64,000 nt of DNA from Vulcanococcus sp. Clear-D1 (lineage in GTDB: Bacteria; Cyanobacteriota; Cyanobacteriia; PCC-6307; Cyanobiaceae). The stretch covers positions 310,001 through 374,000 of the forward strand of contig NZ_JACVZV010000015.1 in NCBI RefSeq assembly GCF_014654725.1. Reading direction: 5' to 3'. The stretch's first letter is position 1; each line of letters opens with the position of its first letter. Under the pieces are notes generated by a model that was given only the letters and a program-made list of their open reading frames with translations, did not search any database and was not told the DNA's origin. Of this stretch, positions 9,876 to 19,300 are shown piece by piece. The translations under genes and the position numbers were made by a program.

Positions 9876-11180
9876 TCAGTCCTGGCTTTCGTGCAGCTCG
9901 AACAGGTCTTGAAGCACCTTCATCGCCTGATGCCGCTGCTGGCGGGATTGCGGTGCCCGCAGGTTGGTGACAGGGGTGTGCAGGATCTTGTTGATGATGC
10001 CTTTGGTGAGCGCCTCCACCACCTTGCGCTCACGAGCCGAGAGGTCAGGGCCCATGCGGCTGAGCGCTTTCTGCAGCTCCTGTTCGCGAATCACTTCCAG
10101 CTGGGTCCGCAAGCGGTTGGCGACGGGAACAGCCTCAAGACCATCCCACCAATCGAGGAAATCGCGGCCCTCCTGGCGCAGCATCCCTTCAGCTTCAGCG
10201 GCGATCTCGCGGCGGGCCTCCTGGTTGCGTGCCACCACCTCCTGCAGGTCGTCCACGTCGTAGGCGTTGACGCCACCCAGCTCGCCAACACCGGCGGCGA
10301 TGTTGCGGGGAACGCCGATATCCACCAGCATCAGCGAGGAGCGGCGGTTGAGCTTCTCAAGCCGCTCCACCGTGATGATCGGCTCCTCAGCACCGGTGCT
10401 GGTGAACACCAGCGAACACGTGCTCAGGCAATGATCCAGATCGGCGAGGGGCCGGCACTGCACTGGTAGGCCGGGGAAATCAGCGGCCATCTGCTCAGCC
10501 CGTTCCACTGTGCGGTTGAGCAACACCACACCACGGGCCCCTTTCGCCTGAAGGTGCTGCAACAGCAGGCGAGCCATGCGACCCGCGCCCACCACGGCGA
10601 TCTGCTCCTGATCGAGCGGCACCAGATCGTCGACCCCACGGGCCTGGCCCACTTTCAGCTGGGCGAGCTCCACGGCGGCGGAGCTGATCGATACTGCGCC
10701 GGTGCCGAGATTGGTTTCACTGCGCACTCGCTTGCCGGTGCTCACGGCCTGATTCAACAGGCGATTGAGAATCGGACCGATGGAGCGGTGCTCCTGGCCC
10801 AGGCGATACATCTTTTTCACCTGGGAGAGGATCTGGCCCTCTCCAAGCACCAACGAATCGAGTCCAGCGGCCACCCGCATCAGGTGGGCGACAGCGTCTT
10901 CGTGGTGATAGGTGAACAGGTGGGGGGTGAGCTCTTCAAGCTCAAGCCCGGAATGATCGCTGAGAAAACTGCCAACGGCGCTCACTCCCTGTTCGGGATG
11001 GCGCAGGAGGGTGTAGATCTCGAGCCTGTTACAGGTGCTCAGGATCGAGGCTTCCAGCACCTCATCGCTCGAGCGCAGCCGCTGCAGGGAATCCTCGATC
11101 GCCTGCTCGGCAATGCTGAGGCGTTCCCGGATCTCCACCGGGGCCGTGCGGTGACTGAGGCCGACGACGGCGATGTGCAT
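9876..11180 (-). CDS. hemA: Glutamyl-tRNA reductase
   Basis: First committed step of C5 tetrapyrrole synthesis: glutamyl-tRNA(Glu) to glutamate-1-semialdehyde, feeding chlorophyll, heme, bilins and B12. It has 434 residues. The N-terminus MHIAVVGLSHRTAPVEIRE is characteristic; the catalytic Cys sits in ILSTCNRLEIYT at about residues 47-58, and the NADPH domain has VVGAGRMARLLLQHL near residue 195. ATG 11180 is chosen over an upstream in-frame extension to 11231. Confidence 0.97.
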   Translation of the reverse strand: MHIAVVGLSHRTAPVEIRERLSIAEQAIEDSLQRLRSSDEVLEASILSTCNRLEIYTLLRHPEQGVSAVGSFLSDHSGLELEELTPHLFTYHHEDAVAHLMRVAAGLDSLVLGEGQILSQVKKMYRLGQEHRSIGPILNRLLNQAVSTGKRVRSETNLGTGAVSISSAAVELAQLKVGQARGVDDLVPLDQEQIAVVGAGRMARLLLQHLQAKGARGVVLLNRTVERAEQMAADFPGLPVQCRPLADLDHCLSTCSLVFTSTGAEEPIITVERLEKLNRRSSLMLVDIGVPRNIAAGVGELGGVNAYDVDDLQEVVARNQEARREIAAEAEGMLRQEGRDFLDWWDGLEAVPVANRLRTQLEVIREQELQKALSRMGPDLSARERKVVEALTKGIINKILHTPVTNLRAPQSRQQRHQAMKVLQDLFELHESQD

Positions 11181-11235
11181 GGAGCGGAAACGAAACGTGC
11201 GAGGGAAGGCGAAAAGGGTGTGCCAACACAAAGGC

Positions 11236-11264
11236 GGGGTGCTCTGAAGGATTCAGAGCACCCC
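11236..11264 (-). terminator. Strong hairpin between FBP/SBPase and hemA, probable terminator
   Basis: A perfect 13-bp inverted repeat, GGGGTGCTCTGAA...TTCAGAGCACCCC, with a 3-base loop lies 18 bases after the FBP/SBPase stop. The minus-strand tail is GCCTTTG, a short T run, so termination may be partial. Confidence 0.6.
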
Positions 11265-11281
11265 AACCAAAGCGGGAGCAA

Positions 11282-12286
11282 TCAGCGCAGAGCGATGCTC
11301 TGGGCGCCGTCCTTGATGTGCACGGTGGTGGTGAAGCGTGCGGTGTTGTCGAGGGTGCTGATCACCAGGGAGCTGGTGCGGGTGCAGTCCTTTTCGAACT
11401 TCACGCCATCGAACAGCAGACCATCGGTGATGCCGGTGGCTGCGAACACCACGTTCTCGCCGCAAGCCAGTTCTTCGGCTTCGTAGATGCGGTCGGGATC
11501 GGTGATGCCCATCTCAGCCAGGCGGGCCAGGTTGCCTTCTTTGGTCAGGCCCTCCCACTCGGAGGTCTGGGCCACGGCCGGGTCGTACACCAGCTGACCC
11601 TGGAAGTGACCGCCGAGGGCACGCAGGGCGGCAGCGGAAATCACACCTTCGGGAGCGGCGCCGATGCCCATCAGGCAGTGGGTGCCGGTGCCAGCAAAAC
11701 CGCAGGCAATCGCGGCCTGCACGTCGCCATCGGAGATGGGCTGCACGCGGGCGCCAGTGGCTCGGATCTCCTTGATCAGATCCTTGTGACGGGCACGGTC
11801 CATCACCACGATCACCAGCTCATCCTTGGGAATGCCCAGGCACTGGCTCAGGATCTCGATGTTCTCGGTGGCCGATTTGCGGATATCCACCTTGCCCTTG
11901 GCGGCCGGGGGAGCGGCCAGCTTCTTCATGTAGAAGTCGGGCGCGTTGAACAGACCGCCGCGGTCGGACGCTGCGAGCACAGCCATCGAACCGCGCTGGC
12001 TGTTGGCGCAGAGGTTGGTGCCTTCGCAGGGATCCACAGCGAAGTCGACGCCGGGGCCGGTGCCGCTGCCCACTTCTTCGCCGATGTAGAGCATGGGCGC
12101 TTCATCGCGCTCGCCCTCACCGATCACGATGCGGCCCTGCATCTGAATCTTGTACATCCGCTCGCGCATGGCTTCCACGGCGGCGGCGTCAGCCTCGTTC
12201 TTGAGGCCCATGCCGGTGAGCTTGGCGGAAGCGATGCCTGCCTGCTCAACAACCTCGAGAATTTCTTGAATCAGGGTGCGATCCAC
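11282..12286 (-). CDS. glpX: Class II fructose-1,6-/sedoheptulose-1,7-bisphosphatase (GlpX type)
   Basis: Cyanobacterial dual-function phosphatase of the Calvin cycle, hydrolysing fructose-1,6- and sedoheptulose-1,7-bisphosphate. It has 334 residues starting with GTG 12286 ([17 protein letters not shown], the family N-terminus). Metal and substrate motifs: [18 protein letters not shown] near residue 57, [20 protein letters not shown] near residue 85, and [16 protein letters not shown] near residue 200. The Calvin-cycle gene rpe lies divergently across a 232-base promoter region. Confidence 0.96.
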   Translation of the reverse strand: MDRTLIQEILEVVEQAGIASAKLTGMGLKNEADAAAVEAMRERMYKIQMQGRIVIGEGERDEAPMLYIGEEVGSGTGPGVDFAVDPCEGTNLCANSQRGSMAVLAASDRGGLFNAPDFYMKKLAAPPAAKGKVDIRKSATENIEILSQCLGIPKDELVIVVMDRARHKDLIKEIRATGARVQPISDGDVQAAIACGFAGTGTHCLMGIGAAPEGVISAAALRALGGHFQGQLVYDPAVAQTSEWEGLTKEGNLARLAEMGITDPDRIYEAEELACGENVVFAATGITDGLLFDGVKFEKDCTRTSSLVISTLDNTARFTTTVHIKDGAQSIALR

Positions 12287-12484
12287 AGGCGGTGCAGCGA
12301 AGGGAAAGGGAGGTCAACGCCAGGAGGTGCTTGGGATCGTGACCGCCGGAACCGTGTGAACAGCCGGTTCGGCCAGCAACACCAAGGCCTTTCAGGCTTG
12401 AAGCGCCGCTCACTGTATCAGTGCTGCCAGAGCCTCTTCGAGCCGTTGTGAGGGCGCTTCAAAGGCCATTGGATGGTGCATTCC

Positions 12485-12490
12485 TACAAT
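12485..12490 (+). promoter_or_regulatory. Putative -10 element for rpe
   Basis: TACAAT lies 28 bases before the rpe ATG in the FBP/SBPase-rpe divergent region. No good -35 hexamer is seen at standard spacing, so this is tentative. Confidence 0.3.
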
Positions 12491-12518
12491 CGCCCCTCTC
12501 TCTGCCAGCAGCGCTGCC

Positions 12519-13202
12519 ATGAGCACCAAACCCCTGGTGATCTCGCCGTCGATCCTTTCGGCCGATTTCTCCCGCCTCGGCGATGACGTGCGCGCTGTGG
12601 ATCAAGCCGGTGCTGACTGGATTCATGTGGATGTGATGGACGGCCGCTTCGTGCCGAACATCACCATCGGCCCCCTGATCGTGGAGGCGCTGCGTCCTGT
12701 GACCCAGAAGCCGCTCGACGTTCACCTGATGATCGTTGAGCCCGAGAAATACGTGGCCGACTTCGCCAAAGCCGGGGCCGACATCATTTCCGTTCAGGTG
12801 GAAGCTTGCACCCACCTGCACCGCAACCTGGCCCAGATCAAGGATCTCGGGAAGATGGCCGGCGCCGTGCTCAACCCCGGCACCCCGATCGACACGCTCG
12901 AGTACTGCCTGGAGCTGTGCGACCTGGTTCTGGTGATGAGCGTGAACCCTGGCTTCGGCGGCCAGAGCTTCATCGAGAACCAGGTGCAGAAGATCCGCGA
13001 CCTGCGCCGTATGTGCGATGAGCGCGGCCTTGATCCGTGGATCGAAGTGGATGGCGGCATCAAAGCCGAAAATGCCTGGAAGGTGATCGAGGCCGGCGCT
13101 AACGCCATCGTGAGTGGCTCGGGCGTGTTCAATCAGCCCAGCTACGCCGATGCCATCACCGGCATCCGCAACAGCAAGCGCCCGGTAGCTGTGGCTGCCT
13201 GA
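12519..13202 (+). CDS. rpe: Ribulose-phosphate 3-epimerase
   Basis: Interconverts ribulose 5-phosphate and xylulose 5-phosphate in the Calvin and pentose phosphate cycles. It is a 227-residue TIM barrel with [13 protein letters not shown] near residue 10, [17 protein letters not shown] (metal-binding His and Asp) near residue 38, [10 protein letters not shown] near residue 145 and EVDGGI near residue 181. It starts at ATG 12519 and is followed by two hairpins that probably end the transcript. Confidence 0.97.
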   Translation: MSTKPLVISPSILSADFSRLGDDVRAVDQAGADWIHVDVMDGRFVPNITIGPLIVEALRPVTQKPLDVHLMIVEPEKYVADFAKAGADIISVQVEACTHLHRNLAQIKDLGKMAGAVLNPGTPIDTLEYCLELCDLVLVMSVNPGFGGQSFIENQVQKIRDLRRMCDERGLDPWIEVDGGIKAENAWKVIEAGANAIVSGSGVFNQPSYADAITGIRNSKRPVAVAA

Positions 13203-13229
13203 TCGCAGCGGCTGCCAGCATCAAGATGT

Positions 13230-13257
13230 GCAGGGCCTGATCAAACGCAGGCCCTGC
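13230..13257 (+). terminator. Inverted repeat after rpe
   Basis: A perfect 10-bp stem GCAGGGCCTG...CAGGCCCTGC with loop ATCAAACG, 27 bases after the rpe stop. No T run follows at once, so it may be an RNA 3'-end stabiliser acting with the second hairpin. Confidence 0.5.
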
Positions 13258-13281
13258 CAAACAAAACATCGCTTTCTGAAG

Positions 13282-13323
13282 ACCCCGCTTTCCGCACGAG
13301 CTGTGCAGATAGCGGGGTTTTTG
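13282..13323 (+). terminator. Intrinsic terminator after rpe
   Basis: ACCCCGCT...AGCGGGGT stem with a further internal GCACGAGCTGTGC hairpin, followed by TTTTTGC. The repeat faces the 3' end of ccsA on the other strand, so it may serve both convergent genes. Confidence 0.75.
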
Positions 13324-13343
13324 CTGTTTGCTCCAGTCAGCGA

Positions 13344-14264
13344 TCAGGCGCTGAGGAACCAGCCGTAGCTGTGCAGGCCGATGCCGAGCAGGTTCACGCC
13401 GATGTAGCAAACGCAGATCACCACCAAGCCGGCCACAGCCACCATCGCCGGCCGGCGGCCCTGCCAGCCGCGGCTCAGCCGGGTGTGCAGATAGGCGGCA
13501 TACACGAGCCAGCAGATCAACGCCCACGTTTCCTTGGGGTCCCAGCTCCACCAGCTACCCCAGGCTTCATTCGCCCACACAGCACCGCTCACGATGCCGA
13601 TCGAGAGCAGCAAGAAGCCCACGGTGATCGTGCGGTAGCTGAGGCTATCGAGCTGCTCACTCAGCGAAAGAGTGGCACTGCTTAGTTGCAGAGCTACTGG
13701 TGAGCCGCCTTCGGTGGCCAGACTGGCCTGGCGGAACGCTCCGCTGCCGATCGAGCTGCTGCGCAGCTCCAGTTGCTGACCGCGGTCGGTGAACAACACC
13801 GCCAAGGAGAGCAGCGAGCCCACCAGCAAAGCGGCGTAACTGACCATGATCACGCTCACGTGCATCACCAGCCAGCTGGAGCGCAGGGCCGGCACCAGCG
13901 GAGCGGCCTGCTGCAGCTGATCAGGAAGGGCAAAGCTGGCAAAAGCAACACAACCCAGACCCATCGGCGTGGCGGCCGCCGCCACGATCGGGGAGGGGTA
14001 GCTGCGCTCCACCAACAACTGGGTGAGAGTGCAGGCCCAGGCCAGGAAGCAGAGTGATTCGTAGAGGTTGCTGATCGGGAAGTGACCCGACTGCCACCAG
14101 CGCAACACCAGCTGGGCGGTGAGCGCCAGGTTGGCCGCTGCCACCATCAAGCGCACAGCCTGACTGCCCTGCCCGCCGCCGCTCACGCTCCAGAAGGCCA
14201 GGGGTAATGCCAGGAGCAGCAAGGCGAAGGCACCGAGGCCAAGAGCCAAAACCGGATCGGTCAC
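13344..14264 (-). CDS. ccsA: Cytochrome c biogenesis protein CcsA (System II heme handling)
   Basis: A 306-residue polytopic membrane protein of the CcmC/CcmF/CcsA family. The heme-binding tryptophan-rich WWD motif [15 protein letters not shown] is at about residues 237-251, followed by conserved His in AAYLHTRLS. With Ccs1 (CcsB) it delivers and ligates heme to apocytochromes c on the lumenal face; the partner is not in this window. The start is GTG 14264. Some databases call the same family CcsB. Confidence 0.93.
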   Translation of the reverse strand: MTDPVLALGLGAFALLLLALPLAFWSVSGGGQGSQAVRLMVAAANLALTAQLVLRWWQSGHFPISNLYESLCFLAWACTLTQLLVERSYPSPIVAAAATPMGLGCVAFASFALPDQLQQAAPLVPALRSSWLVMHVSVIMVSYAALLVGSLLSLAVLFTDRGQQLELRSSSIGSGAFRQASLATEGGSPVALQLSSATLSLSEQLDSLSYRTITVGFLLLSIGIVSGAVWANEAWGSWWSWDPKETWALICWLVYAAYLHTRLSRGWQGRRPAMVAVAGLVVICVCYIGVNLLGIGLHSYGWFLSA

Positions 14265-14317
14265 GAAAAAGGAAAACCACGCAGGGAATGGCGCCCAGTC
14301 TGCCGTGAAGGGCGGGC

Positions 14318-15526
14318 TCAGCGGCTGGCTTGTCTCAACAGCACAAGACCGCCGCCAAGGCCGATGAAGACCGGCATCCAGGCGGCAAAGAAAGGCATCA
14401 AGGTGCCTTTGATACCCAGCGAACTGAAAATGAATGACATCAGGTAGTAGCCAAAGATCAGCAGCACGCTGATGCCAAAGCCCTGGCTGCGGCTGGTGCG
14501 GGCATTCGGACGAACACCCAGGCTGCTCCCAATCAAGCCGAACACCAGGCAGATGGCCGGGAAGGCGAATTTCTCCTGAATGCGCACCCGCAACCGCCTG
14601 GCTTCTTTGCGATCGCCGGCCTGCTCGAGAAGTGCTTCAGCTCGCCAGGCCTGAGCAACGGTCATCTGGGCGGCATCGCTGGGCAATTTGCCCACATCCA
14701 AGGGTGCCTTCGTGAAGGGATAGAAATAACGGTCGAAATCAGCGGATGTGGTGCGGTTGTTGGCGCTATCGATATCGACAATGCGGCCATCGCGGAATTC
14801 CCACATGCTGCGCGGTTCGTTCCAAATGCCCGTTTTCGCAATCAAGAGCTGCTGGTGGCCTGCCTTGGTGAAATCCACCAAGGTGACCTCATACATTTTT
14901 CCCTCGCGGAACCGGCGGGCATAGAAGAGCTGGGCGAGGTCGTTGCCGGTGCGCTCACGGCCTTTCTCATCAATGGTCGTGAGTTCGGCGTAGCGGGAAT
15001 ACACCACGTTGTCGCCGCGTTCTGCAGCAACCGAGCGGCCCAGGGCGGAATCGAGTGTGTCGGCTGCCGCCAGGTTGGCGCTGGGCACGATCACATCATT
15101 GAACACAAAGGTGAGCAGCGTCATCAAGGCCGCCACCACGAGCGCGGGAACCACCATCCGCCAGGTGGGCACACCGATGCTGCGCAGGGCGGTGAGTTCG
15201 CTGGAGCTCGATAACCGGCTGAAGGCCAACAGGGTGGCCATCAAGGTGGCCATGGGGAACGAGAGCACCAGAAAGCCCGGCAGCCGTAAACCGAGAACCT
15301 GCATGGCAACCAGTGGAGGGAGCCCCGCCTCGGCCACCTTGCGCACCAGTTCGAACACGACCCCCACCGACAGCGACACAGCGGTGAAGGCCGCAATCCC
15401 GAACAACAGCGGGCCGAGCAACTCCGAGGAGAGCCAGCGATCCATCAACGGCAGCCGCTGCCATTGGCGTTTCAACCGCTGCAACTGGCGCTGAAAAGGT
15501 TCGAAGAGGGAGGGAAGCGTGCTCAC
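14318..15526 (-). CDS. LptF/LptG-family LPS transport permease
   Basis: A 402-residue YjgP/YjgQ permease: three N-terminal helices (first at about residues 34-56, [20 protein letters not shown]), a periplasmic jellyroll-like middle part, and three C-terminal helices ([16 protein letters not shown] onward). It works with LptB and the periplasmic LptA bridge to move lipopolysaccharide to the outer membrane. Its GTG start overlaps the lptB stop (GTGA), giving an lptA-lptB-lptF unit. Cyanobacteria often carry one such permease, so F versus G naming is arbitrary. Confidence 0.93.
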   Translation of the reverse strand: MSTLPSLFEPFQRQLQRLKRQWQRLPLMDRWLSSELLGPLLFGIAAFTAVSLSVGVVFELVRKVAEAGLPPLVAMQVLGLRLPGFLVLSFPMATLMATLLAFSRLSSSSELTALRSIGVPTWRMVVPALVVAALMTLLTFVFNDVIVPSANLAAADTLDSALGRSVAAERGDNVVYSRYAELTTIDEKGRERTGNDLAQLFYARRFREGKMYEVTLVDFTKAGHQQLLIAKTGIWNEPRSMWEFRDGRIVDIDSANNRTTSADFDRYFYPFTKAPLDVGKLPSDAAQMTVAQAWRAEALLEQAGDRKEARRLRVRIQEKFAFPAICLVFGLIGSSLGVRPNARTSRSQGFGISVLLIFGYYLMSFIFSSLGIKGTLMPFFAAWMPVFIGLGGGLVLLRQASR

Positions 15527-16251
15527 AGCCTGAAATCCTCCCCGAGGTAGTGACGCCGAACCAGGGGGTCGTTGGCCATCTCCCGCGAGGGCCCGCTGGC
15601 GAGAATGCTGCCCTCGGTGAGGATGTAGGCCCGGTCGGTGATGGCGAGGGTTTCGCGCACGTTGTGATCGGTGATCAGGATCCCCATGCCGCGATCGCGC
15701 AGCCGGGCAATCAGGCTTTGCAGGTCCGCCACGGCCAACGGATCCACCCCAGCAAAGGGTTCATCCAACAGCAGATAGCGCGGTCCGTGTTCACCCACGG
15801 CCAGGGCGCGGGCTACTTCGCAGCGCCTGCGTTCCCCTCCGGAGAGCTGGAAGCCGCGGCGCTCCACGAAAGGGCGGAGATGGAAATCATCCACCAGTTG
15901 TTCCACCCGCTGGCTGCGCTGACTACGGGGTGCTGCACTCTCCTGTAGGGCCAGAAAAAGGTTGTCGCGCACACTGAGATTGCGAAACACACTCGCTTCC
16001 TGGGGGAGATAACCGATGCCAAGCCGTGCCCGCTGAGGCATCGAGAGATCGGCAACCGGTTGACCATCCATCACCACGGCGCCGGAATCCGGCCGCAGCA
16101 GACCGGTAACCAAGTTGAAGGTGGTGGTTTTACCCGCGCCATTCGGGCCCAACAAACCCACCACCTCGCCGGGATTGAGGTTGAGGCTCACCTGCTTCAC
16201 CAGTGGCCGACCGCCGATGGTCAGCGCCACATGATCCAGTACCAAGCTCAT
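15523..16251 (-). CDS. lptB: LPS export ABC transporter ATP-binding protein
   Basis: The 242-residue ATPase of the Lpt complex. Walker A GLLGPNGAGKTTTFNLVTG near residue 33, signature LSGGERRRCEVARALA near residue 136, and Walker B YLLLDEPFAGVDP near residue 158, with the LptB-type GYLPQEASVFRNLSVRDN between them. ATG 16251 overlaps the lptA stop (ATGA) and its stop overlaps the lptF start, showing translational coupling. Confidence 0.96.
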   Translation of the reverse strand: MSLVLDHVALTIGGRPLVKQVSLNLNPGEVVGLLGPNGAGKTTTFNLVTGLLRPDSGAVVMDGQPVADLSMPQRARLGIGYLPQEASVFRNLSVRDNLFLALQESAAPRSQRSQRVEQLVDDFHLRPFVERRGFQLSGGERRRCEVARALAVGEHGPRYLLLDEPFAGVDPLAVADLQSLIARLRDRGMGILITDHNVRETLAITDRAYILTEGSILASGPSREMANDPLVRRHYLGEDFRL

Positions 16252-16781
16252 GGCTGAGCAGCCGGAGCGGGCGCAGGCGCAGCCGCTGGGGTCGCAGCTG
16301 GTGAGGCTGGGGGTGTCTGCTGGATCCGAACGCGGCTGAACACCTGCTGGCCAGTCGGGGGGATGGCAATCAGGCGTTCACCATCCACCAGATACACCAC
16401 CCGCTCAGCCCGGATCAGGTTGCCCCCCTCCTGAACGATGTCCACATCGCCACTGAGCACCACGCGGTTTTCCTTGCTGAAGTACTGGGCTTGGCGGGCG
16501 GTGGCTACAACCCGCTCATCGGGGTAGACGATGCGCACGTTGCCCGTGGCGGTGATCACGCCCGTGAGTTGATCGGCACGCTGCTGATCGGATTCAATCG
16601 TGACCAGACCAGTCGAGACCCGTGCGGGTTGGGCCGGAGCGGGCGGCTGAGCCGCTGCGGCTGGCTCAGCCGGAGCCGGTGGCTCAGCAGATGTTGCAGC
16701 CTCTTGCGCTGCGGCACCCTGCGGCAAGGCTGCTGCGGTGAGAAACAGAGCAACCACCAGAGCGGAAGCGTGTCTGGGCAT
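16248..16781 (-). CDS. lptA: LptA/OstA-like periplasmic LPS transport protein with Ala/Pro tails
   Basis: Signal peptide (residues 1 to about 26, ending QGAAA), an Ala/Pro-rich linker, then an OstA-like beta-jellyroll of about 90 residues (TIESDQQRADQLTGVITATG; ARQAQYFSKENRVVLSGDV), then an Ala/Pro-rich C-terminal tail of about 25 residues. It would form the periplasmic LPS bridge. The core is short for LptA, and low-complexity tails on both sides are unusual compared with E. coli. ATG 16781 is chosen (MPRHASALVV); an in-frame alternative is 16799. No separate lptC was found nearby. Confidence 0.85.
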   Translation of the reverse strand: MPRHASALVVALFLTAAALPQGAAAQEAATSAEPPAPAEPAAAAQPPAPAQPARVSTGLVTIESDQQRADQLTGVITATGNVRIVYPDERVVATARQAQYFSKENRVVLSGDVDIVQEGGNLIRAERVVYLVDGERLIAIPPTGQQVFSRVRIQQTPPASPAATPAAAPAPAPAAQP

Positions 16782-16855
16782 GCTGCACTCGGCGGCCAAA
16801 CCCCGCTCCCCTCGGTGTGAATGGCGCCATCGTATCGCTCAGTTCGCCTGGCCCA

Positions 16856-17248
16856 TCAGGCATCTGCGCAATCAGCATGGAGCCGCGGCAGCGGCAACCC
16901 CGTGGGGTCCTGCTCCTGCTGCAACGCCTGCAACCGCGCCCGTGCCTGCTGACGCAGCTGATCGAGATTAAGGCCCAGCTGGGCTGGTCCTGCGCTGTGC
17001 AAGCGCCCCAGGCCCTCTCCGAGCAGCACCGTGGCCCCGCGGCGATTGCCACGCTCGAGATGCAAGTGAGCAACCGCGATCTGCAGGATGCCCTGCAGCA
17101 CCTTGCGGCAGGGGCCCTGGGTTTCATGCCAGAGCTCCTCAAAGCCGTCGTGGCAGGCGTACCACTCGCCGGCATTGAAAAGCCTGACGGCCTCCCCGAA
17201 GCGGGGATCGACCATCAGGCTGGCTTCCTCAGACGGAGGCTGATTCAA
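16856..17248 (-). CDS. DUF309 protein
   Basis: A 130-residue all-alpha protein with the DUF309 pattern FNAGEWYACHDGFEELWHET (about residues 24-43) and LQGILQIAVAHLHLERGN, found across cyanobacteria and Firmicutes with unknown function. The stop of typA is nine bases downstream on the other side of the annotated TTG 17248... the two genes are co-directional, DUF309 following typA. Start is uncertain: TTG 17248 or ATG 17215 (MVDPRFGEA). Confidence 0.8.
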   Translation of the reverse strand: MNQPPSEEASLMVDPRFGEAVRLFNAGEWYACHDGFEELWHETQGPCRKVLQGILQIAVAHLHLERGNRRGATVLLGEGLGRLHSAGPAQLGLNLDQLRQQARARLQALQQEQDPTGLPLPRLHADCADA

Positions 17249-17256
17249 CGCAGGGA

Positions 17257-19065
17257 TCAGCGGCGAGCGGGTTTCTTCGCCGGCAGCTTGCGCAGACGGA
17301 TCGACTCGGGGGTCACCTCGAGCATCTCGTCGGGACCGATGTATTCCAGAGCGCGCTCCAGGGTCATCTGCATCGGTGCCTGCAGGGTGTCGAGCTCTTC
17401 AGCGCCGGCGGAGCGCATGTTGGTGAGCTGCTTGGTTTTGCAGACGTTGATCTCGAGATCCTGAGGGCGGTTGTTCTCGCCCACGAGCATGCCCTTGTAG
17501 ACCTTGGTGCCAGGGGTAATGAAGAACTGGCCGCGGTCTTCGGCGTTCTTGAGGGCATAGAAGGTGGCGGTTCCTTCTTCGAAGGCGATCAACACACCGT
17601 TGCGGCGGGTCTCGAAGTCACCCTGCATCGGGCGGTAATCGAGGAAGGAGTGGCTCATGATCCCCTCACCGCGGGTGGCGCGGATGAACTCGCCACGGAA
17701 ACCGATGAGGCCGCGGGAAGGCACCACAAACTCCAGCTGGGTACGGCCGTCGTTGGTGTTCTCCATGTTCTGCATTTCAGCCTTGCGGATGCCGAGCTTC
17801 TCGATGCACGCGCCCACGGCCTCTTCGGGCACATCCAGCACCAGGGTTTCGAAGGGCTCCGAAGGAGTGCCATCGATGGTGCGGAAGATCACCTGCGGCT
17901 GGCTCACCTGGAACTCATAGCCCTCACGGCGCATCGTTTCGATCAGGATGCCCAGGTGCAGTTCACCGCGACCACTCACGGCCCAACGGTCGGGGGAATC
18001 GGTGTCTTCCACGCGGAGCGCCACGTTGGTGAGCAGCTCTTTGTTCAGACGGTCGCGCACCTGGCGGCTGGTGACGAACTTGCCCTCTTTGCCGGCGAAG
18101 GGCGAATCGTTGACCACGAAGGTCATCTGCAGGGTGGGCTCATCCACCTTGATCAGCGGCAGAGCCTTGGGCTCATCCGGGCAGGCAATGGTTTCGCCGA
18201 TGTTCACCTCATCGAAACCAGACACGGCGACGAGATCTCCGGCGCGGGCCTGTTCGATTTCCACCCGCTGCAGACCCTGGAAGCCCAGCAGCTTGCTGAT
18301 GCGGCCGCGCTTGACGCTGCCGTCGTCGCGGAGCAGCGCCACCGGCTGGTTGGCGCGGATCGTGCCGTTGTGGATGCGGCCGATCATGATCCGGCCGAGG
18401 AAATCGCTGTAGTCGAGGGTGGTCACCTGCAGTTGCAGGGGCTTCTCGGGATCACCCACCGGCGGCGGAACGTGGCGCAGGATGGCATCGAAGAGCGGAC
18501 GCATGGTCTCGCTCTCGGTGGCCATGTCGGGCTTGGCGTAGCCGCCCATGCCACTGCCGAACAGATAGGGGAAGTCGCACTGATCGTCGTCGGCGCCCAG
18601 CTCCAGGAACAGGTCGAGCACCTTGTCGACGGCCTGCTCGGGATCAACGCGGGCACGGTCGATCTTGTTGACGAACACGATCGGGCGCAGACCCTTCTCC
18701 AGGGCCTTCTTCAGCACGAAGCGGGTCTGGGGCATCGGGCCCTCGTTGGCGTCCACGATCAGCAGACAGCCATCCACCATGCCGAGCACCCGCTCCACCT
18801 CACCGCCGAAGTCGGCGTGGCCAGGGGTGTCCACGATGTTGATCCGGATCCCCTCGTAGTCCACCGCGGTGTTCTTGGAGAGAATGGTGATGCCGCGCTC
18901 CCGCTCCAGATCGTTGGAGTCCATCACGCAGGTGGGGACGGCCTCGTTGTCGCGGAAGATGCCCGACTGAGCCAGCAGCGCATCCACCAGGGTGGTTTTG
19001 CCGTGGTCAACGTGGGCAATGATTGCAATATTGCGGATCGGGGTTCCCGGATGCTCGCCGCTCAT
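17257..19065 (-). CDS. typA: Ribosome-associated GTPase TypA/BipA
   Basis: Translational GTPase that binds the ribosome under stress or cold and is linked to 50S assembly. It has 602 residues. G1 [20 protein letters not shown]3 [17 protein letters not shown] and G4 NKIDRARVD are in the first 150 residues; EF-G-like domains and the BipA C-terminal domain follow ([20 protein letters not shown] near residue 430). It starts at ATG 19065 with a 235-base upstream region before the U32 gene stop. Confidence 0.97.
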   Translation of the reverse strand: MSGEHPGTPIRNIAIIAHVDHGKTTLVDALLAQSGIFRDNEAVPTCVMDSNDLERERGITILSKNTAVDYEGIRINIVDTPGHADFGGEVERVLGMVDGCLLIVDANEGPMPQTRFVLKKALEKGLRPIVFVNKIDRARVDPEQAVDKVLDLFLELGADDDQCDFPYLFGSGMGGYAKPDMATESETMRPLFDAILRHVPPPVGDPEKPLQLQVTTLDYSDFLGRIMIGRIHNGTIRANQPVALLRDDGSVKRGRISKLLGFQGLQRVEIEQARAGDLVAVSGFDEVNIGETIACPDEPKALPLIKVDEPTLQMTFVVNDSPFAGKEGKFVTSRQVRDRLNKELLTNVALRVEDTDSPDRWAVSGRGELHLGILIETMRREGYEFQVSQPQVIFRTIDGTPSEPFETLVLDVPEEAVGACIEKLGIRKAEMQNMENTNDGRTQLEFVVPSRGLIGFRGEFIRATRGEGIMSHSFLDYRPMQGDFETRRNGVLIAFEEGTATFYALKNAEDRGQFFITPGTKVYKGMLVGENNRPQDLEINVCKTKQLTNMRSAGAEELDTLQAPMQMTLERALEYIGPDEMLEVTPESIRLRKLPAKKPARR

Positions 19066-19300
19066 AAATGGTGGTGTTGGTTGTGATCTCGATGGCGCAC
19101 GCCGCAGGCGTTGGCGTGGGAACGGTGTCTGAAACCCCTGAGCCGAATCGCATGGCAGAAAGCGGAGCGATCAGGGCTGGTATCTCTTGCAGCGTGGTCT
19201 GAATGGCGTGAAGCGTTGATGAACAACGACCACAACCCAGACCGATGACCCCTACGGTGCGTTAAGAGAATCTATCGCAGCGTCGCGCTCACCCTGGCTT

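Noticed and set aside
11318-12451. 377-residue plus-strand frame opposite the FBP/SBPase gene
   Set aside because: Gly/His/Ala-rich shadow of a confident GlpX-type gene; no family motifs.
17650-19086. 478-residue plus-strand frame opposite typA
   Set aside because: Composition is that of a reverse-complement shadow; typA motifs on the other strand are unambiguous.
19066-19300. Possible small RNA or gene in the typA upstream region
   Set aside because: No open frame with start signal, no clear promoter-terminator pair; probably the typA promoter and leader.
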